Source: Actinacidiphila glaucinigra (GTDB lineage Bacteria; Actinomycetota; Actinomycetes; Streptomycetales; Streptomycetaceae). Taken from it: a stretch of 64,000 nt of DNA. The stretch lies in NCBI RefSeq assembly GCF_900188405.1, contig NZ_FZOF01000006.1, forward strand, positions 186,001 to 250,000, written 5' to 3'. Of the stretch, positions 17,894-26,725 are shown piece by piece. The translations under genes and the position numbers were made by a program. The notes beneath the pieces were generated by a model. That model was not told the origin of the DNA, made no database searches, and worked only from the letters and a program-made list of their open reading frames with translations. The first letter of the stretch is position 1, and every line of letters begins with the position of its first letter.

Positions 17894-19180
17894 TCACCCG
17901 GGCAGCAGATCGAAGGCCGCGAGAACCACCCTCGCGTGCTGCTCCGCCTGCTGGCGCACCGGGATCCAGCGGGCCCGGTGCGCCGTCTCGTACGCCTCGC
18001 ACCACTCCGCCACCAGCCGCTCCAGCAGTTCCCGTACGGCGGCCACCGGGGCGGGCGGGAGTTCCGCCGTACGCACCACCCGCAGCAGCATCGCGGCGGC
18101 GCGCAACGGCAGTCGCTGCGCGTAGATCTCGACGCTGCTGACCCGGGCCCGGGTCATCGCGGGCAGCGGCGGAGCGGCGGCCGTGCGCAGCGCCGGGTCC
18201 CAGTCCGCGGCGAGCGCCGGGCCGACCGCGACGATCTCCTGCGCGGCGCGCAGCAACGGCCCGCCGTCATCGGGCAGGTGCGGCCGGACCTCCCCGATGA
18301 GCCCGCCGACCAGCAGGCTGGCGCGGCGCAGCGCCTCCCCCGCCGTGCGCAGCGCGTGCTCGGCACTCGGGTGCGGCGAGGTGTCGGCGGCGCGGTCGCA
18401 CGCCCACATGGGCACCTCGGCGATCGCGGTGACCCCGCCGTACCGGTGGGCGTACGTCCAGGTGGAGTTGGACGCGTCCTCGCGCGGGCCGCCGGGCGGC
18501 GGCAGCACGTACACCCCGGGACCGGGGCTCGGCCAGTGGAAGGCGTCGGAGGAACCGGCCTCCAGGGGGATGTCGAACTCGGCGGCGGACTTGGCGATCC
18601 GCTCCGCGAGCCGCGGGATGTCCCGGGTCACCTGGATGAAGGTGCCGCCCACGTCGATGCCGTGCAGCGAGCACTGCAGCACCGGCCGCAGTTCGTCGAT
18701 GACCCCGATCAGCGCCCGGGTCTCGGGCAGTGCCCCGTCCAGCGTGCCGTCGTCCGGCAGCCACTCGGGCTGCTCCGCGGCGCGCGGGCGGAAGAAGTGC
18801 CGGTAGTGGCCGAGCATGGTGAACCGGGCGTCCGGGACGGCCTCGTTGAGCCGGGCGCCGTCCGGGTCCGCGCAGAGCAGGAAGTGCCAGGCGGCGTCGG
18901 TGCCGTCGCGCAGCACGGGGTCGGCGGTGACCCGCCGGGCCAGCAGCAGCGCGGTGGCGCCGCCGACCATCTCGTTGGCGTGCGGGCCGGCCACCACCAG
19001 GACGTTGCGCGTTCCGTGCCCGACCGAGAGCAGCAGCAGCGGCTCCCCGGCCCGGGACAGGCCCACCGTCCGCAGCCGGCAGACGTCGGGACGGCGGAGC
19101 ACCAGGGCCCTGGCCGCCGCGGCGACCTCGTCCACGGTCGGGTAGCGCTCGCCGACAGCGGTGTCCCCCCGAGATGTCAT
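17894..19180 (-). CDS. M14-family zinc carboxypeptidase-like protein
   Basis: 428 residues. The zinc-site motif HxxE appears as GPHANEMVGG, about residues 66-75, with a third ligand histidine in LQCSLHGIDVGG. The family fold continues through about residue 260. The C-terminal 150 residues are helical and alanine/arginine-rich and are not part of the classic domain. No signal peptide is visible, so it is probably cytoplasmic and acts on peptides or amidated small molecules. It stands alone, with the 5' side at a solo transposon-end sequence and terminator region. Confidence 0.85.
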   Translation of the reverse strand: MTSRGDTAVGERYPTVDEVAAAARALVLRRPDVCRLRTVGLSRAGEPLLLLSVGHGTRNVLVVAGPHANEMVGGATALLLARRVTADPVLRDGTDAAWHFLLCADPDGARLNEAVPDARFTMLGHYRHFFRPRAAEQPEWLPDDGTLDGALPETRALIGVIDELRPVLQCSLHGIDVGGTFIQVTRDIPRLAERIAKSAAEFDIPLEAGSSDAFHWPSPGPGVYVLPPPGGPREDASNSTWTYAHRYGGVTAIAEVPMWACDRAADTSPHPSAEHALRTAGEALRRASLLVGGLIGEVRPHLPDDGGPLLRAAQEIVAVGPALAADWDPALRTAAAPPLPAMTRARVSSVEIYAQRLPLRAAAMLLRVVRTAELPPAPVAAVRELLERLVAEWCEAYETAHRARWIPVRQQAEQHARVVLAAFDLLPG

Positions 19181-19245
19181 GCAGCCCCCCGCCTCGGTCC
19201 CTACGGTCAGGTTCGGATTGTTCCAATCCGTACGGAGCCGGGGCT

Positions 19246-19261
19246 AGGCCCTGTCGTCAAA
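19246..19261 (+). repeat. Solo terminal repeat related to the 37560-37737 element
   Basis: AGGCCCTGTCGTCAAA, identical in 15 of 16 bases to the left end of the MITE-like element (AGGCCGTGTCGTCAAA). No matching right end is nearby, so this looks like a relic. Confidence 0.55.
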
Positions 19262-19295
19262 GTGGCTCCTCCCGGCCGGATGCGGGGGGAGCCAC
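19262..19295. terminator. Hairpin beside the solo terminal repeat
   Basis: GTGGCTCC (19262-19269) pairs perfectly with GGAGCCAC (19288-19295), with further G/C pairing inside. It may back up the stronger terminator at 19348-19383. Confidence 0.5.
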
Positions 19296-19347
19296 CGCGG
19301 CGACGGGGGTCTCGAGCGTGTCGGGCGGCGGTCCGGCCCGACACGAC

Positions 19348-19383
19348 GGAGGGGTACGGCTGCGTCGGCAGCCGTACCCCTCC
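19348..19383 (-). terminator. Terminator of the LAETG surface protein gene
   Basis: Perfect 15-bp stem GGAGGGGTACGGCTG (19348-19362) and complement (19369-19383) with a 6-nt loop, 16 nt past the stop codon. Confidence 0.85.
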
Positions 19384-19398
19384 TCCGCTCGGCGGGTG

Positions 19399-20370
19399 TC
19401 AGTGCCGGCGGGCGGCCTGGCGGCGACGGGTCGCGAGGACCACACCGCCACCGGCGGCCAGCAGCACGGCCGCGGCGGCCGAGAGCATGCCCACGTTGCC
19501 GCTGCCGGTCTCGGCGAGGTCGCCCGAGCCGCCGTTGGGGGACTCGGAGGTCTCGGCCTCGACGGACTCGGACGCCGAGGCGGACGCCGACGCCGACGCC
19601 GACTCCGAGGCGGGGGCGGTGGCCGAGGGGGTCTCGGTCGCGGCGGGGGTGGTCTCCTCGCCGCCGGCCGGGGTGGTCTCGTCACCGGCGGGGGTGGTCT
19701 CGTCGCCCGAGGGGGTGGTCGGGGTGGAGGTGGCGGGGGTGGACGGGACGGTCTGCGTGGTGCAGTCCTTCGTGCCGCCGTTCCACCAGGCGATCTTCTT
19801 GTCGCCGATGACCGCGTGGTTCGGGCCCTCGGGCAGGTCGCCGTGCTCGTAGCCGTCGTTGGCGTCCAGGACGCCGTCGTACTTCTTGTTGCCGTAGTAC
19901 AGGTCGATCTGCGCGAAGCAGGTGACGTCCGGCACGGCCACGTCCAGCGTGTCGGTGCCGGTGGTGATCTTCACGGTGTCCCAGTCGTGGAACACCTGCT
20001 TGCCGGAGGTCTGGAAGGTGGCACCGTGGGTGCGGTAGGAGGCGAGGGACACGGTGCAGGACGCGGAGCCGTCCGCGACCCGGACCTTGACGTGGACCTT
20101 GCCGTCCTCGCCGGGCTTGAGGTTGACGTCGTCGACCTTGACCGACGGGTACCAGGCCGTGCCGTCGAGCGAGAACTCGCAGCGGTCGGTGGAGGTCTTG
20201 GTGCCGCCGCCCTGGCCGGGCTTGTAGCCGTGGTGGCCACCGCGGTCCCAGCCCTTGCCGCCCGGGCAGTCGCCGGCCCAGGCGGAGGTGGCACCCACGG
20301 CGGTGAGGGCGACGGCCGCGGCGCTCACGCCCAGCAGCCGTCCGACGGTGACACGTCGCGATATGGACAT
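19399..20370 (-). CDS. LAETG-anchored cell-wall surface protein
   Basis: 323 residues. A secretory signal peptide ends near ATSAWAGD, about residue 33. The exported domain of about 180 residues contains paired cysteines. A threonine/proline-rich linker with repeats of the type TPAGDETTPAG follows, then an alternating Ser-Ala run (SASASASASASES). The C-terminus is the sorting signal LAETG, a hydrophobic helix and the basic tail RRRQAARRH. Sortase should cleave at LAETG and attach the protein to peptidoglycan. Streptomyces use this motif for class E sortases. The exported domain is not one I recognise. The start ATG at 20370 has only a weak ribosome site; a TTG four codons upstream is possible. 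Confidence 0.9.
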   Translation of the reverse strand: MSISRRVTVGRLLGVSAAAVALTAVGATSAWAGDCPGGKGWDRGGHHGYKPGQGGGTKTSTDRCEFSLDGTAWYPSVKVDDVNLKPGEDGKVHVKVRVADGSASCTVSLASYRTHGATFQTSGKQVFHDWDTVKITTGTDTLDVAVPDVTCFAQIDLYYGNKKYDGVLDANDGYEHGDLPEGPNHAVIGDKKIAWWNGGTKDCTTQTVPSTPATSTPTTPSGDETTPAGDETTPAGGEETTPAATETPSATAPASESASASASASASESVEAETSESPNGGSGDLAETGSGNVGMLSAAAAVLLAAGGGVVLATRRRQAARRH

Positions 20371-20523
20371 GCAGAAACCCAATCTTGGCGTTGCGTGGCC
20401 CGGCAGGCGCGGCTGACGGCGGCTCTCCCCGTACGTGAGCAGGCCGAGGCGTCACCGGGCGAGTGGTCGAAGTGCACACGGGGCTCATCGGCCCCAGTGG
20501 CACCACGCATCGTCGTGGCTCTG

Positions 20524-21564
20524 TCAATGGGCTGTCAACCTGGGGCGGTGCAAAGGCTCGTGGACCGAGGTCTCGATCCGGCACACCGCGGCCATGGCGC
20601 CGAAGGCCAGCACCCGCACCAGATCGGCGTCGTAGGGGTCCGGATCGGCGATCCGCCAGGCCTCCGCGTCCGCCTCGGTGATCCGGTACGGGGCGAGGGC
20701 GGCGAGCAGCGCCAGCCGGGCGCCGGGGCGTTGGGCGGCGGGCACCCCGGCGAGCACCGCGGCGGTCCGGTCGCCGCCCAGCGGCTCGGGAGTGCCGTCC
20801 CAGGCGTCCACGGCGGCCACCACCGCCTCCCGGGCGGCGTCGCCGAGCCGTCCCCCTCCCACGGCGGCCGCCCGCCGCAGCGCGGCGAAGGCGGTGCCCA
20901 CCGGGGCGTCCTCGGCCCACTGCGGCGCGGGGCCGGCCGGGCCGCGCAGCAGGGGCAGGCTGGCCCCGGGCGGCAGGGGCCTGCGGACGGTACGGGCCAG
21001 TGCCCGGCCACCGAGGCTGCGCACCAGCCGCAGCCGCTGCAGCCCGCCGGGCAGCAGGTCCTCGGTCAGCAGCGCGGACACCATCCGGTTGACGAAGTGG
21101 AAGGCGAGGGCGGTGCCGATGAACTCCGGTGCGTCCCGCGGGCCGAAGGGGCGCACCGCGGCCCCCGGAGCGCCGGGGTTCGCGGTCGCCCTGCCCCAGG
21201 CGACCAGCGCGGCCCGGCCGGGGTCGTCCGGCGTGCCTCCGCGGGCGACCGTCTCGGCGAGGCGGTGGTCACCGGTGGCGTGCAGCAGGACGGTGTGCGC
21301 GTCCACGCAGAAGGGGCAGCGGTTCGCGGCCGACACCCCCAGGGCGACCAGCTCCTTGTCGGTGCGCGGGACCCGGCCGGCGAGCAGCGACTCGCGCAGC
21401 ACGGCCCAGGTCGCCGCGAGCAGGTCGGGGGCGGCGGACAGCGCGACGAAGGTCGGGGCGTGGCCGACGCCGAAGTCGGCGGTGAGCTGGGCGTAGACCT
21501 CGGCGGTCCGGCCGGTGGCGTCGCCGGGCGGCGCGGGAGTGGTGAGACGGAAGGGCGTGGCCAT
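20524..21564 (-). CDS. AhpD-like / carboxymuconolactone decarboxylase-family protein
   Basis: 346 residues. The N-terminal half carries the alkylhydroperoxidase-like core with the redox motif CPFCVDAHT near residue 82, preceded by LGVSAANR. The C-terminal half resembles a second, degenerate copy of the fold without a CxxC. Such proteins act as peroxidase partners or as peroxide-linked oxidoreductases. GAGGAGGC lies directly before the ATG at 21564. It is divergent from the histidine kinase gene with 212 bp between them, so the two-component system could regulate it. The substrate is unknown. Confidence 0.82.
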   Translation of the reverse strand: MATPFRLTTPAPPGDATGRTAEVYAQLTADFGVGHAPTFVALSAAPDLLAATWAVLRESLLAGRVPRTDKELVALGVSAANRCPFCVDAHTVLLHATGDHRLAETVARGGTPDDPGRAALVAWGRATANPGAPGAAVRPFGPRDAPEFIGTALAFHFVNRMVSALLTEDLLPGGLQRLRLVRSLGGRALARTVRRPLPPGASLPLLRGPAGPAPQWAEDAPVGTAFAALRRAAAVGGGRLGDAAREAVVAAVDAWDGTPEPLGGDRTAAVLAGVPAAQRPGARLALLAALAPYRITEADAEAWRIADPDPYDADLVRVLAFGAMAAVCRIETSVHEPLHRPRLTAH

Positions 21565-21776
21565 GGCCGGGCCTCCTCGCTGGACGGCTCGTGGACGGTG
21601 GTGTTCGCGTCGGGACGATCGTGGCCGCCCGGGGGCCGTCCGGTCGTCGTCCGGGGGAAGGGATCCGGCACTGCTCCGGGCGCCTGGGCCGGGGGCTGGA
21701 CTACTCCACCGGGAGTAGCCGCGGAGCCGTCTTCGGGGAGGACGTGCCGCCCGGGGCGGCGGCGTAGGGTGCGGGC

Positions 21777-22991
21777 ATGGGTGGCACGCTGATCGGGCGT
21801 CAGGGGTTGGCCGGGCTGCGGGGGTGGCGGGGCGTCGCCTTCGACGCGGTGATCGGCGTCGTCCTGGCCGTCGACGTCCTGCTCCTTCCCGGGGTGCCGC
21901 GCCCCTCGAACGCCCTCGACCTGGCACTGGGCCTGGTGGGCGCGCTGGCGGTGGCCGGGAGCCGCCGCCGGCCCGCGGCGGCGCTGCTGCTGTGCACCGG
22001 CTGCATGCTGGCCTACGCGCTGCGGGTGCACCCCGGCCCCTCGGCGGCGTTCCCCGTGCTGGTCGCGATCCACATGGCGGTCAGGGCGGGCGGCAAGCGG
22101 CTGCCGGTGCAGCTGTCGGCGCTGGCGTTCCTCGCCGGCTACCTCGCCTCCGGGCAGCCCGCGCCCACCTCCGCGCAGTCCACCGCGCTGCTGCTCGGCT
22201 GGTTCCTGGCCTCGGTCGCCATGGCCGTGGTGGGCCGGCACCGCCGGGCCTATCTGGAGCAGCTGGAGCAGCGGGCGCTGGACGCCGAACGCACCCGCGA
22301 GGAGGCGGCGTTGCGCCGGGCCGGCGAGGAGCGGCTGCGGATCGCCCGGGAGCTGCACGACTCGCTCACCCACAGCATCTCGATCATCAAGCTGCAGGCC
22401 GGGGTCGCCGTCCATCTGGCCCGCAAGCGCGGCGAGGAGGTGCCCGACGCGCTGCTGGCGATCCAGGAGGCGAGCGGGGAGGCGATGCGCGAGCTGCGCG
22501 CGACCCTGGAGGTGCTGCGCGGCACCGGGGGCGGCCACGGCGTGGACCGGATCGAGGACCTGGTGGAGCGCTCGCGCACGGCCGGGCTGCCGACCGGCGT
22601 CACGGTCGGCGGACGCGAACGGCCGCTGGGCGACGCGGTCGACCGGGCCGCGTACCGCATCGTGCAGGAGGCGCTCACCAACGTCACCCGGCACGCCGGG
22701 CCGGAGCCCCGGGCCACCGTCCGCATCGAGTACGGCGACCGCGAGCTGGTGGTGCAGGTCGACGACGACGGCACGGCGGCCCCCGGGGACGGCCTGGTGC
22801 CCGGGGTCGGGCTGACCGGGATGCGGGAGCGGGTGACCGCGCTCGGCGGGCGGCTGCGGGCCGGACCGCGGCCCGAGGGCGGCTTCTCCGTACGGGCCGA
22901 ACTCCCCCTGGACCCCCTTCCCCCGGCCGACGGCGGGACGGCGGCCGGGGCGGCGGGGGCGGCCGGGGCGCCGCTGGAGGAGGTGTCGTGA
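21777..22991 (+). CDS. Sensor histidine kinase, NarL/DesK type
   Basis: 404 residues. Four to six hydrophobic helices occupy residues 20-152. A coiled linker leads to the HisKA_3 domain with the phospho-accepting His194 (RELHDSLTHSISIIKLQAG), followed by a HATPase_c domain (YRIVQEALTNVTRHA, GVGLTGMRERVTALGG). TAGGGT ends exactly 6 nt before the ATG at 21777, the pattern of a leaderless mRNA. The stop overlaps the response regulator's GTG (GTGA). The signal is unknown; there is no sizeable extracellular domain, so it probably senses the membrane or a partner protein. Confidence 0.93.
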   Translation: MGGTLIGRQGLAGLRGWRGVAFDAVIGVVLAVDVLLLPGVPRPSNALDLALGLVGALAVAGSRRRPAAALLLCTGCMLAYALRVHPGPSAAFPVLVAIHMAVRAGGKRLPVQLSALAFLAGYLASGQPAPTSAQSTALLLGWFLASVAMAVVGRHRRAYLEQLEQRALDAERTREEAALRRAGEERLRIARELHDSLTHSISIIKLQAGVAVHLARKRGEEVPDALLAIQEASGEAMRELRATLEVLRGTGGGHGVDRIEDLVERSRTAGLPTGVTVGGRERPLGDAVDRAAYRIVQEALTNVTRHAGPEPRATVRIEYGDRELVVQVDDDGTAAPGDGLVPGVGLTGMRERVTALGGRLRAGPRPEGGFSVRAELPLDPLPPADGGTAAGAAGAAGAPLEEVS

Positions 22992-23692
22992 TCCGTGTGC
23001 TGATCGTCGACGACCAGGCGCTGATGCGGGCCGGTTTCCGCGCCCTCCTCGACGCCGAGGAGGGCATCGAGGTGGTGGCCGAGGCGGGCGACGGGCAGCA
23101 GGGCGTCGAACTCGCCCGGCGGCATGTGCCCGACGTGGTGCTCCTCGACGTCCAGATGCCCGTGCTCGACGGGATCGGCGCAACCCGGCTGATCGCCGCC
23201 GATCCGCGGCTGGCCGGGGTGCACGTGGTCATCCTCACCAACTACGGCCTGGACGAGTACGTCTTCGACGCGCTGCGCGCCGGGGCCAGCGGCTTCCTGC
23301 TGAAGGACACCGAACCCGCCGACCTCGTCCAGGCCATCCACGTCGCCCGGCGCGGCGACGCCCTGCTCTCCCCCGCCATCACCCGCAGGCTGATCGGCGA
23401 GTTCGTCTCGCGGCCGCCCGACGCCACGCACGCGGCGGGCCTGGAGGCGCTCACCAACCGGGAGCGCGAGGTGCTCGCGCTCGTCGCCCGCGGGCTCGCC
23501 AACGACGAGATCGCCGGGCGGATGGTCATCAGCCCGCTGACCGCCAAGACCCACGTCAGCCGGGCGATGACCAAGCTGGGCGCCCGCGACCGCGCCCAAC
23601 TGGTCGTCTACGCCTACGAGTCCGGGCTGATCACACCGAAGGGTTCGCCGCAGCGACCGTCGTGGCCAGCCCCAGCGCCTCCCGCGCCCTGA
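22988..23692 (+). CDS. NarL/FixJ-family response regulator
   Basis: 234 residues. The receiver domain has the acidic pair D8/D9, phosphorylation site D54 (VVLLDVQMPVLDG) and K in FLLKDTEP. The C-terminal LuxR helix-turn-helix is LTNREREVLALVARGLANDE. It is translationally coupled to its kinase by a 4-base overlap. The C-terminus runs about 20 residues past the usual end (YESGLI) into the convergent gene at 23631, so the two coding regions overlap tail to tail by 62 bp. Confidence 0.93.
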   Translation: MIRVLIVDDQALMRAGFRALLDAEEGIEVVAEAGDGQQGVELARRHVPDVVLLDVQMPVLDGIGATRLIAADPRLAGVHVVILTNYGLDEYVFDALRAGASGFLLKDTEPADLVQAIHVARRGDALLSPAITRRLIGEFVSRPPDATHAAGLEALTNREREVLALVARGLANDEIAGRMVISPLTAKTHVSRAMTKLGARDRAQLVVYAYESGLITPKGSPQRPSWPAPAPPAP

Positions 23693-24716
23693 CCGCCTCC
23701 GCGTGGCCGCTGTGCGCGTCCGCGTCCTCGTAGTGCTCGTAGTAGGCGTCCGCGTCCTTCGCCGCGGCAGCCTGGGCCCAGTACGCGCGTGCCTTCCCGG
23801 CCTCCGCCGCGAGCGCGGCGACCGGCTCCGCGGCGTCGGCCGGCCAGTCGTGTGCCCGCAGCGCCCGGGCCTCCATGGCGAGGGCCACCGTGACCTCGCC
23901 TGCCCACTTCCGGTAGCCGTCGAGGTCGTCCTCCACGTACTCCTCCTCCGGCCCCCCGGCCATGGCCTCGTTGAGGGCGTTGGCGGCCTCCAGATAGGCG
24001 ACCTGGTGGGCGTCGAGCGTGCTCGCGTCCTGCCGCAGAGAGCCCTTGAGCGTGCCCTTCTCCTTGCCGAACACGCAGGTCACCTCGCGGTCGCCGAGCT
24101 TCCAGGTCTCCCGGTCCGGGGCGTAGTAGTACACCTTGACGTCCGCCGGCACCGCCCAGGCGTCCATGGCATAACCGTCGGCCAGCCGCTGGCAGCGCTC
24201 CTCCACGCGGTCCCTGAGCGCCGCGTCGCCCGGGTAGGCCTGGGGCCCGGGCAGCCGGAACGTCCCGACAACCTCGGCGGCGTGCCTCTGGGCGCAGGGC
24301 ACGGTGTCCATGTCGGCGGCGGGGGCCTGCAGGCCCCCGCCGGGGGTGTCGAAGCACTCGCCCCGGCGCAGCGAGAAGGCGCCGCCGTCCCGGGCCCCTT
24401 CCCTGGCGCCCTCCTTGAAGCCCTTGACGAAGGCGCCGGCGCCGCCGCCGACGAGCACGAGCGCGCACAGCAGCGTGCCGACGGACGAGAGCACCAGGCC
24501 GGTCACGGCCATGCCCTTGCCGCGCTCGCCCGTCCGCCGGATCTGCACCAGCGCGATCGCCCCGAGCACGACGCCGACCACCGGCACCATGCACAGCAGC
24601 CCGGTCACCAGCGCGGCCACGGCGAGCCCGTTCAGCGGCGCCCGCCGCGGCGCGGGCGGCAACGCGTTCGGCGGCGCGGGCTGGTGGGGGTACGGGGGAT
24701 ACGGCGGAGGCTGCAC
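23631..24716 (-). CDS. DUF4190 / septum-formation-type membrane protein
   Basis: 361 residues. A proline/tyrosine-rich N-terminus (PPPYPPYPHQPAPP) precedes two membrane helices typical of DUF4190 (LNGLAVAALVTGLLCMVP, GMAVTGLVLSSVGTLLCALV). An extracellular part follows with two cysteine pairs, resembling the septum formation domain of actinobacteria (RRGECFD, VPCAQRHAAEVVG). The tail is an alanine/glutamate-rich helix. The GTG at 24716 has GAGGAG 8 nt upstream. The gene probably acts at the cell envelope; the exact role is unknown. Confidence 0.8.
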   Translation of the reverse strand: MQPPPYPPYPHQPAPPNALPPAPRRAPLNGLAVAALVTGLLCMVPVVGVVLGAIALVQIRRTGERGKGMAVTGLVLSSVGTLLCALVLVGGGAGAFVKGFKEGAREGARDGGAFSLRRGECFDTPGGGLQAPAADMDTVPCAQRHAAEVVGTFRLPGPQAYPGDAALRDRVEERCQRLADGYAMDAWAVPADVKVYYYAPDRETWKLGDREVTCVFGKEKGTLKGSLRQDASTLDAHQVAYLEAANALNEAMAGGPEEEYVEDDLDGYRKWAGEVTVALAMEARALRAHDWPADAAEPVAALAAEAGKARAYWAQAAAAKDADAYYEHYEDADAHSGHAEAVRAREALGLATTVAAANPSV

Positions 24717-24847
24717 GGAACGGCTCCTCACGGACGGGCGAACGTGGCGAACGGCCGCGCGAATATATCCCGGCCTCCGCCACCGGCAGTCGGCGGCCGC
24801 CATCAGGGTTCTCCGAACCGGGCGCAGACACCCGAGGGGGAGCCACG

Positions 24848-26008
24848 ATGTCCGCCGACGCGGCCCAACAGGCCTGGGACCGCATCGACTCCTGGCTGGG
24901 CGCGCACGCCCCGGCGTACGCCATGCTCAACCCGCCGGCGCCGGAGGAGGAGATCGCCGCGGTGCAGCGGCGCATGGGCGTCACCTTCCCGCCGGACCTG
25001 GTGGCCACGCTGCGCCGCCACGACGGGGCGCACGAGGACTTCCTCCTGCCGACACACGATCGCCTGCTGGGCACCCGCGGATGCGAGGAACGGTCCGGGT
25101 TCCTGCGCGGCATGCTGGCCGAGGTCCTCGACGCGGACGACGAGGAGGACGACGAGGAGGACGACGACGGCGCCTACTGGCACCACCACTTCGTGCAGTT
25201 CGCCTCCTACGACATCACCGCGGACGGCCTGACCGTGGACTGCCGCCCCGGCACGTCCTTCGGCGCCGTCGGCCGCTTCTTCGACGAGTCCGGCACCGAC
25301 TTCGGCCACGCCCCGTCGCTGGGCGCGTATCTGGGCGACGTCGCGAACAGCCTGGAGCGCGGGCTGCCCTTCCAGGGCGGCCGGACCTGGCCCGTCGTCA
25401 GCGACGGCGCCCTGGAGTGGGACGCCTCCGAGCGCTCCCACCCCGAGTGGGGCGATCCGTCGGACCCGCCGCCCTCCGCCGACGACGCCTCGCTGCCGGC
25501 GCTGCCGCCACGCGGCTCCGAGGAGCCGCTGCGCGCCGTCCACGTGCGCAAGCTGGGCGGTCTCGGCGCGCTCGTGGCCACGCTCCCCCGCGAGACGGTC
25601 GCCACCGCCGCCGCCCGGCAGACCCGCCGCCTTGCCGACGAGACCGGCCTGGCCCGGTACCCCGAGGTCGCCGCGGCCCTGGACGCCCTCGTCGGCGGCC
25701 GCCCCGTCGAGCTCACCGGCACCGGTCCGCTCGGGCTCCGGCTGCGCCAGGTCCGCCGCGAGGCTTCCGCCCACCACAACGGCGTCCGCGGGCAGGCCGT
25801 GACATGCCTCGTGCTGCTGCTCACCGACCTGCCGCACCGGGCGCTGGTGAGGACGGCCGACGTGCGTTCCCGGATCTCGCCGGACTGGCGCGCCGCGCTC
25901 CACGCCGACCTCGGCTCCCCTCCGCTGCCGCCGGAGCCGGACACCGCCTTCTGGACGACGCTGGACAACCCCGCGATCGATGCGGGCCGTCGGAGCACGG
26001 GCGTATGA
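24848..26008 (+). CDS. SMI1/KNR4 (SUKH) family protein
   Basis: 386 residues. The N-terminal 200 residues form a SUKH domain (PPAPEEEIAAVQRRMGVTFP and DLVATLRRHDGAHEDFLLP). SUKH proteins are often immunity proteins of polymorphic toxins but also occur as housekeeping proteins. An acidic run of about 13 Asp/Glu residues near residues 96-109 is coded by GAC/GAG repeats. The C-terminal half is an unassigned helical domain. A GGGGGAG site precedes the ATG. No toxin gene is adjacent, so an immunity role is not supported here. Its TGA overlaps the ATG of a broken reading frame. Confidence 0.82.
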   Translation: MSADAAQQAWDRIDSWLGAHAPAYAMLNPPAPEEEIAAVQRRMGVTFPPDLVATLRRHDGAHEDFLLPTHDRLLGTRGCEERSGFLRGMLAEVLDADDEEDDEEDDDGAYWHHHFVQFASYDITADGLTVDCRPGTSFGAVGRFFDESGTDFGHAPSLGAYLGDVANSLERGLPFQGGRTWPVVSDGALEWDASERSHPEWGDPSDPPPSADDASLPALPPRGSEEPLRAVHVRKLGGLGALVATLPRETVATAAARQTRRLADETGLARYPEVAAALDALVGGRPVELTGTGPLGLRLRQVRREASAHHNGVRGQAVTCLVLLLTDLPHRALVRTADVRSRISPDWRAALHADLGSPPLPPEPDTAFWTTLDNPAIDAGRRSTGV

Positions 26009-26224
26009 CGACGCGACGGACTGTGCCGGCCGCGGGGGCGGCGCTGCTCGCGGCCGGGTGCGCCGCGCGGCGGCCGGAGGCGGAGCGGCACGAGGGGGCG
26101 CAGGGCCCGGCACGGACGGACACCGTCCCGTTGCGGCGGCGCTTCCCGCTGCCCCGCCCTGTCAAAGGCCCGGGGGCTGGTCTGCCTCGACGGCGTCGAC
26201 CCGGTGGCCGCCGCGTCAGCGTAA
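26005..26224 (+). pseudogene. Probable frameshifted small lipoprotein gene
   Basis: An ATG coupled to the SUKH stop (ATGA) begins a lipoprotein-like peptide (MTTRRTVPAAGAALLAAGCA). About 52 codons later, near GTCAAAGGCCCGGGGG at 26161, the natural-looking frame switches by one base to ARGLVCLDGVDPVAAASA followed by TAA at 26222-26224. Without the shift the frame runs into the opposite gene. Either a one-base frameshift or a sequencing error is likely; I do not recognise the protein. Confidence 0.35.
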
Positions 26225-26235
26225 GCCGGGGCAGG

Positions 26236-26643
26236 TCAGGACGTGCAGAGCGTCCGCTCCAGCACCTCGTTGACGGCCTTGGCCTGTTCCTCGGTGAGCT
26301 GGTGGCCGGCACTGCCGAAGCGCGACTGCGCGGCGGCCACCGCGTTGCCGCCTCCGTTGATGGTGGCGCACTGCTGGCGCGCGTTGGCGACGGCCTTGTC
26401 CGCGTCGGCGGCCAGGGCCGGGTCGACGGCCTTGAGCGCGGCGAGGAGCGCCGCGCGCTCGACCCCGGTCGGTTCCTCCGGGATGCCCTCGCTGATGTCC
26501 GGCACCTTCGAGCCGGGCGCCCCGGCGGACGGCGTGGCGCCGCCCTCGGGCCCGCCGCCGGCGTCGTCGGTGCCGGAGCTGCAGGCGGGGACCGCGAGGA
26601 GCACGGCGGCAAGGAGCACTGCGGTGCTGAGGCGTGTACGCAT
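26236..26643 (-). CDS. Small secreted lipoprotein, DUF732-like
   Basis: 135 residues. The signal sequence ends in a lipobox with Cys21 (LLAVPACSSG). A glycine/proline linker of about 40 residues leads to a helical domain with two cysteines (QQCATI and the terminal LCTS) that probably form a disulfide. The layout resembles DUF732 haemophore-like secreted proteins of actinobacteria, but no heme motif can be claimed. An ATG three codons upstream is an alternative start. It is monocistronic. Confidence 0.75.
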   Translation of the reverse strand: MRTRLSTAVLLAAVLLAVPACSSGTDDAGGGPEGGATPSAGAPGSKVPDISEGIPEEPTGVERAALLAALKAVDPALAADADKAVANARQQCATINGGGNAVAAAQSRFGSAGHQLTEEQAKAVNEVLERTLCTS

Positions 26644-26725
26644 GCCCGCCATGGTGGCCCGCGGCACGCCCGGCCCCCGCCGGTGCGCGGTTTCCGTCGC
26701 CGTGCTGTGACCTACGGGAGGACGC

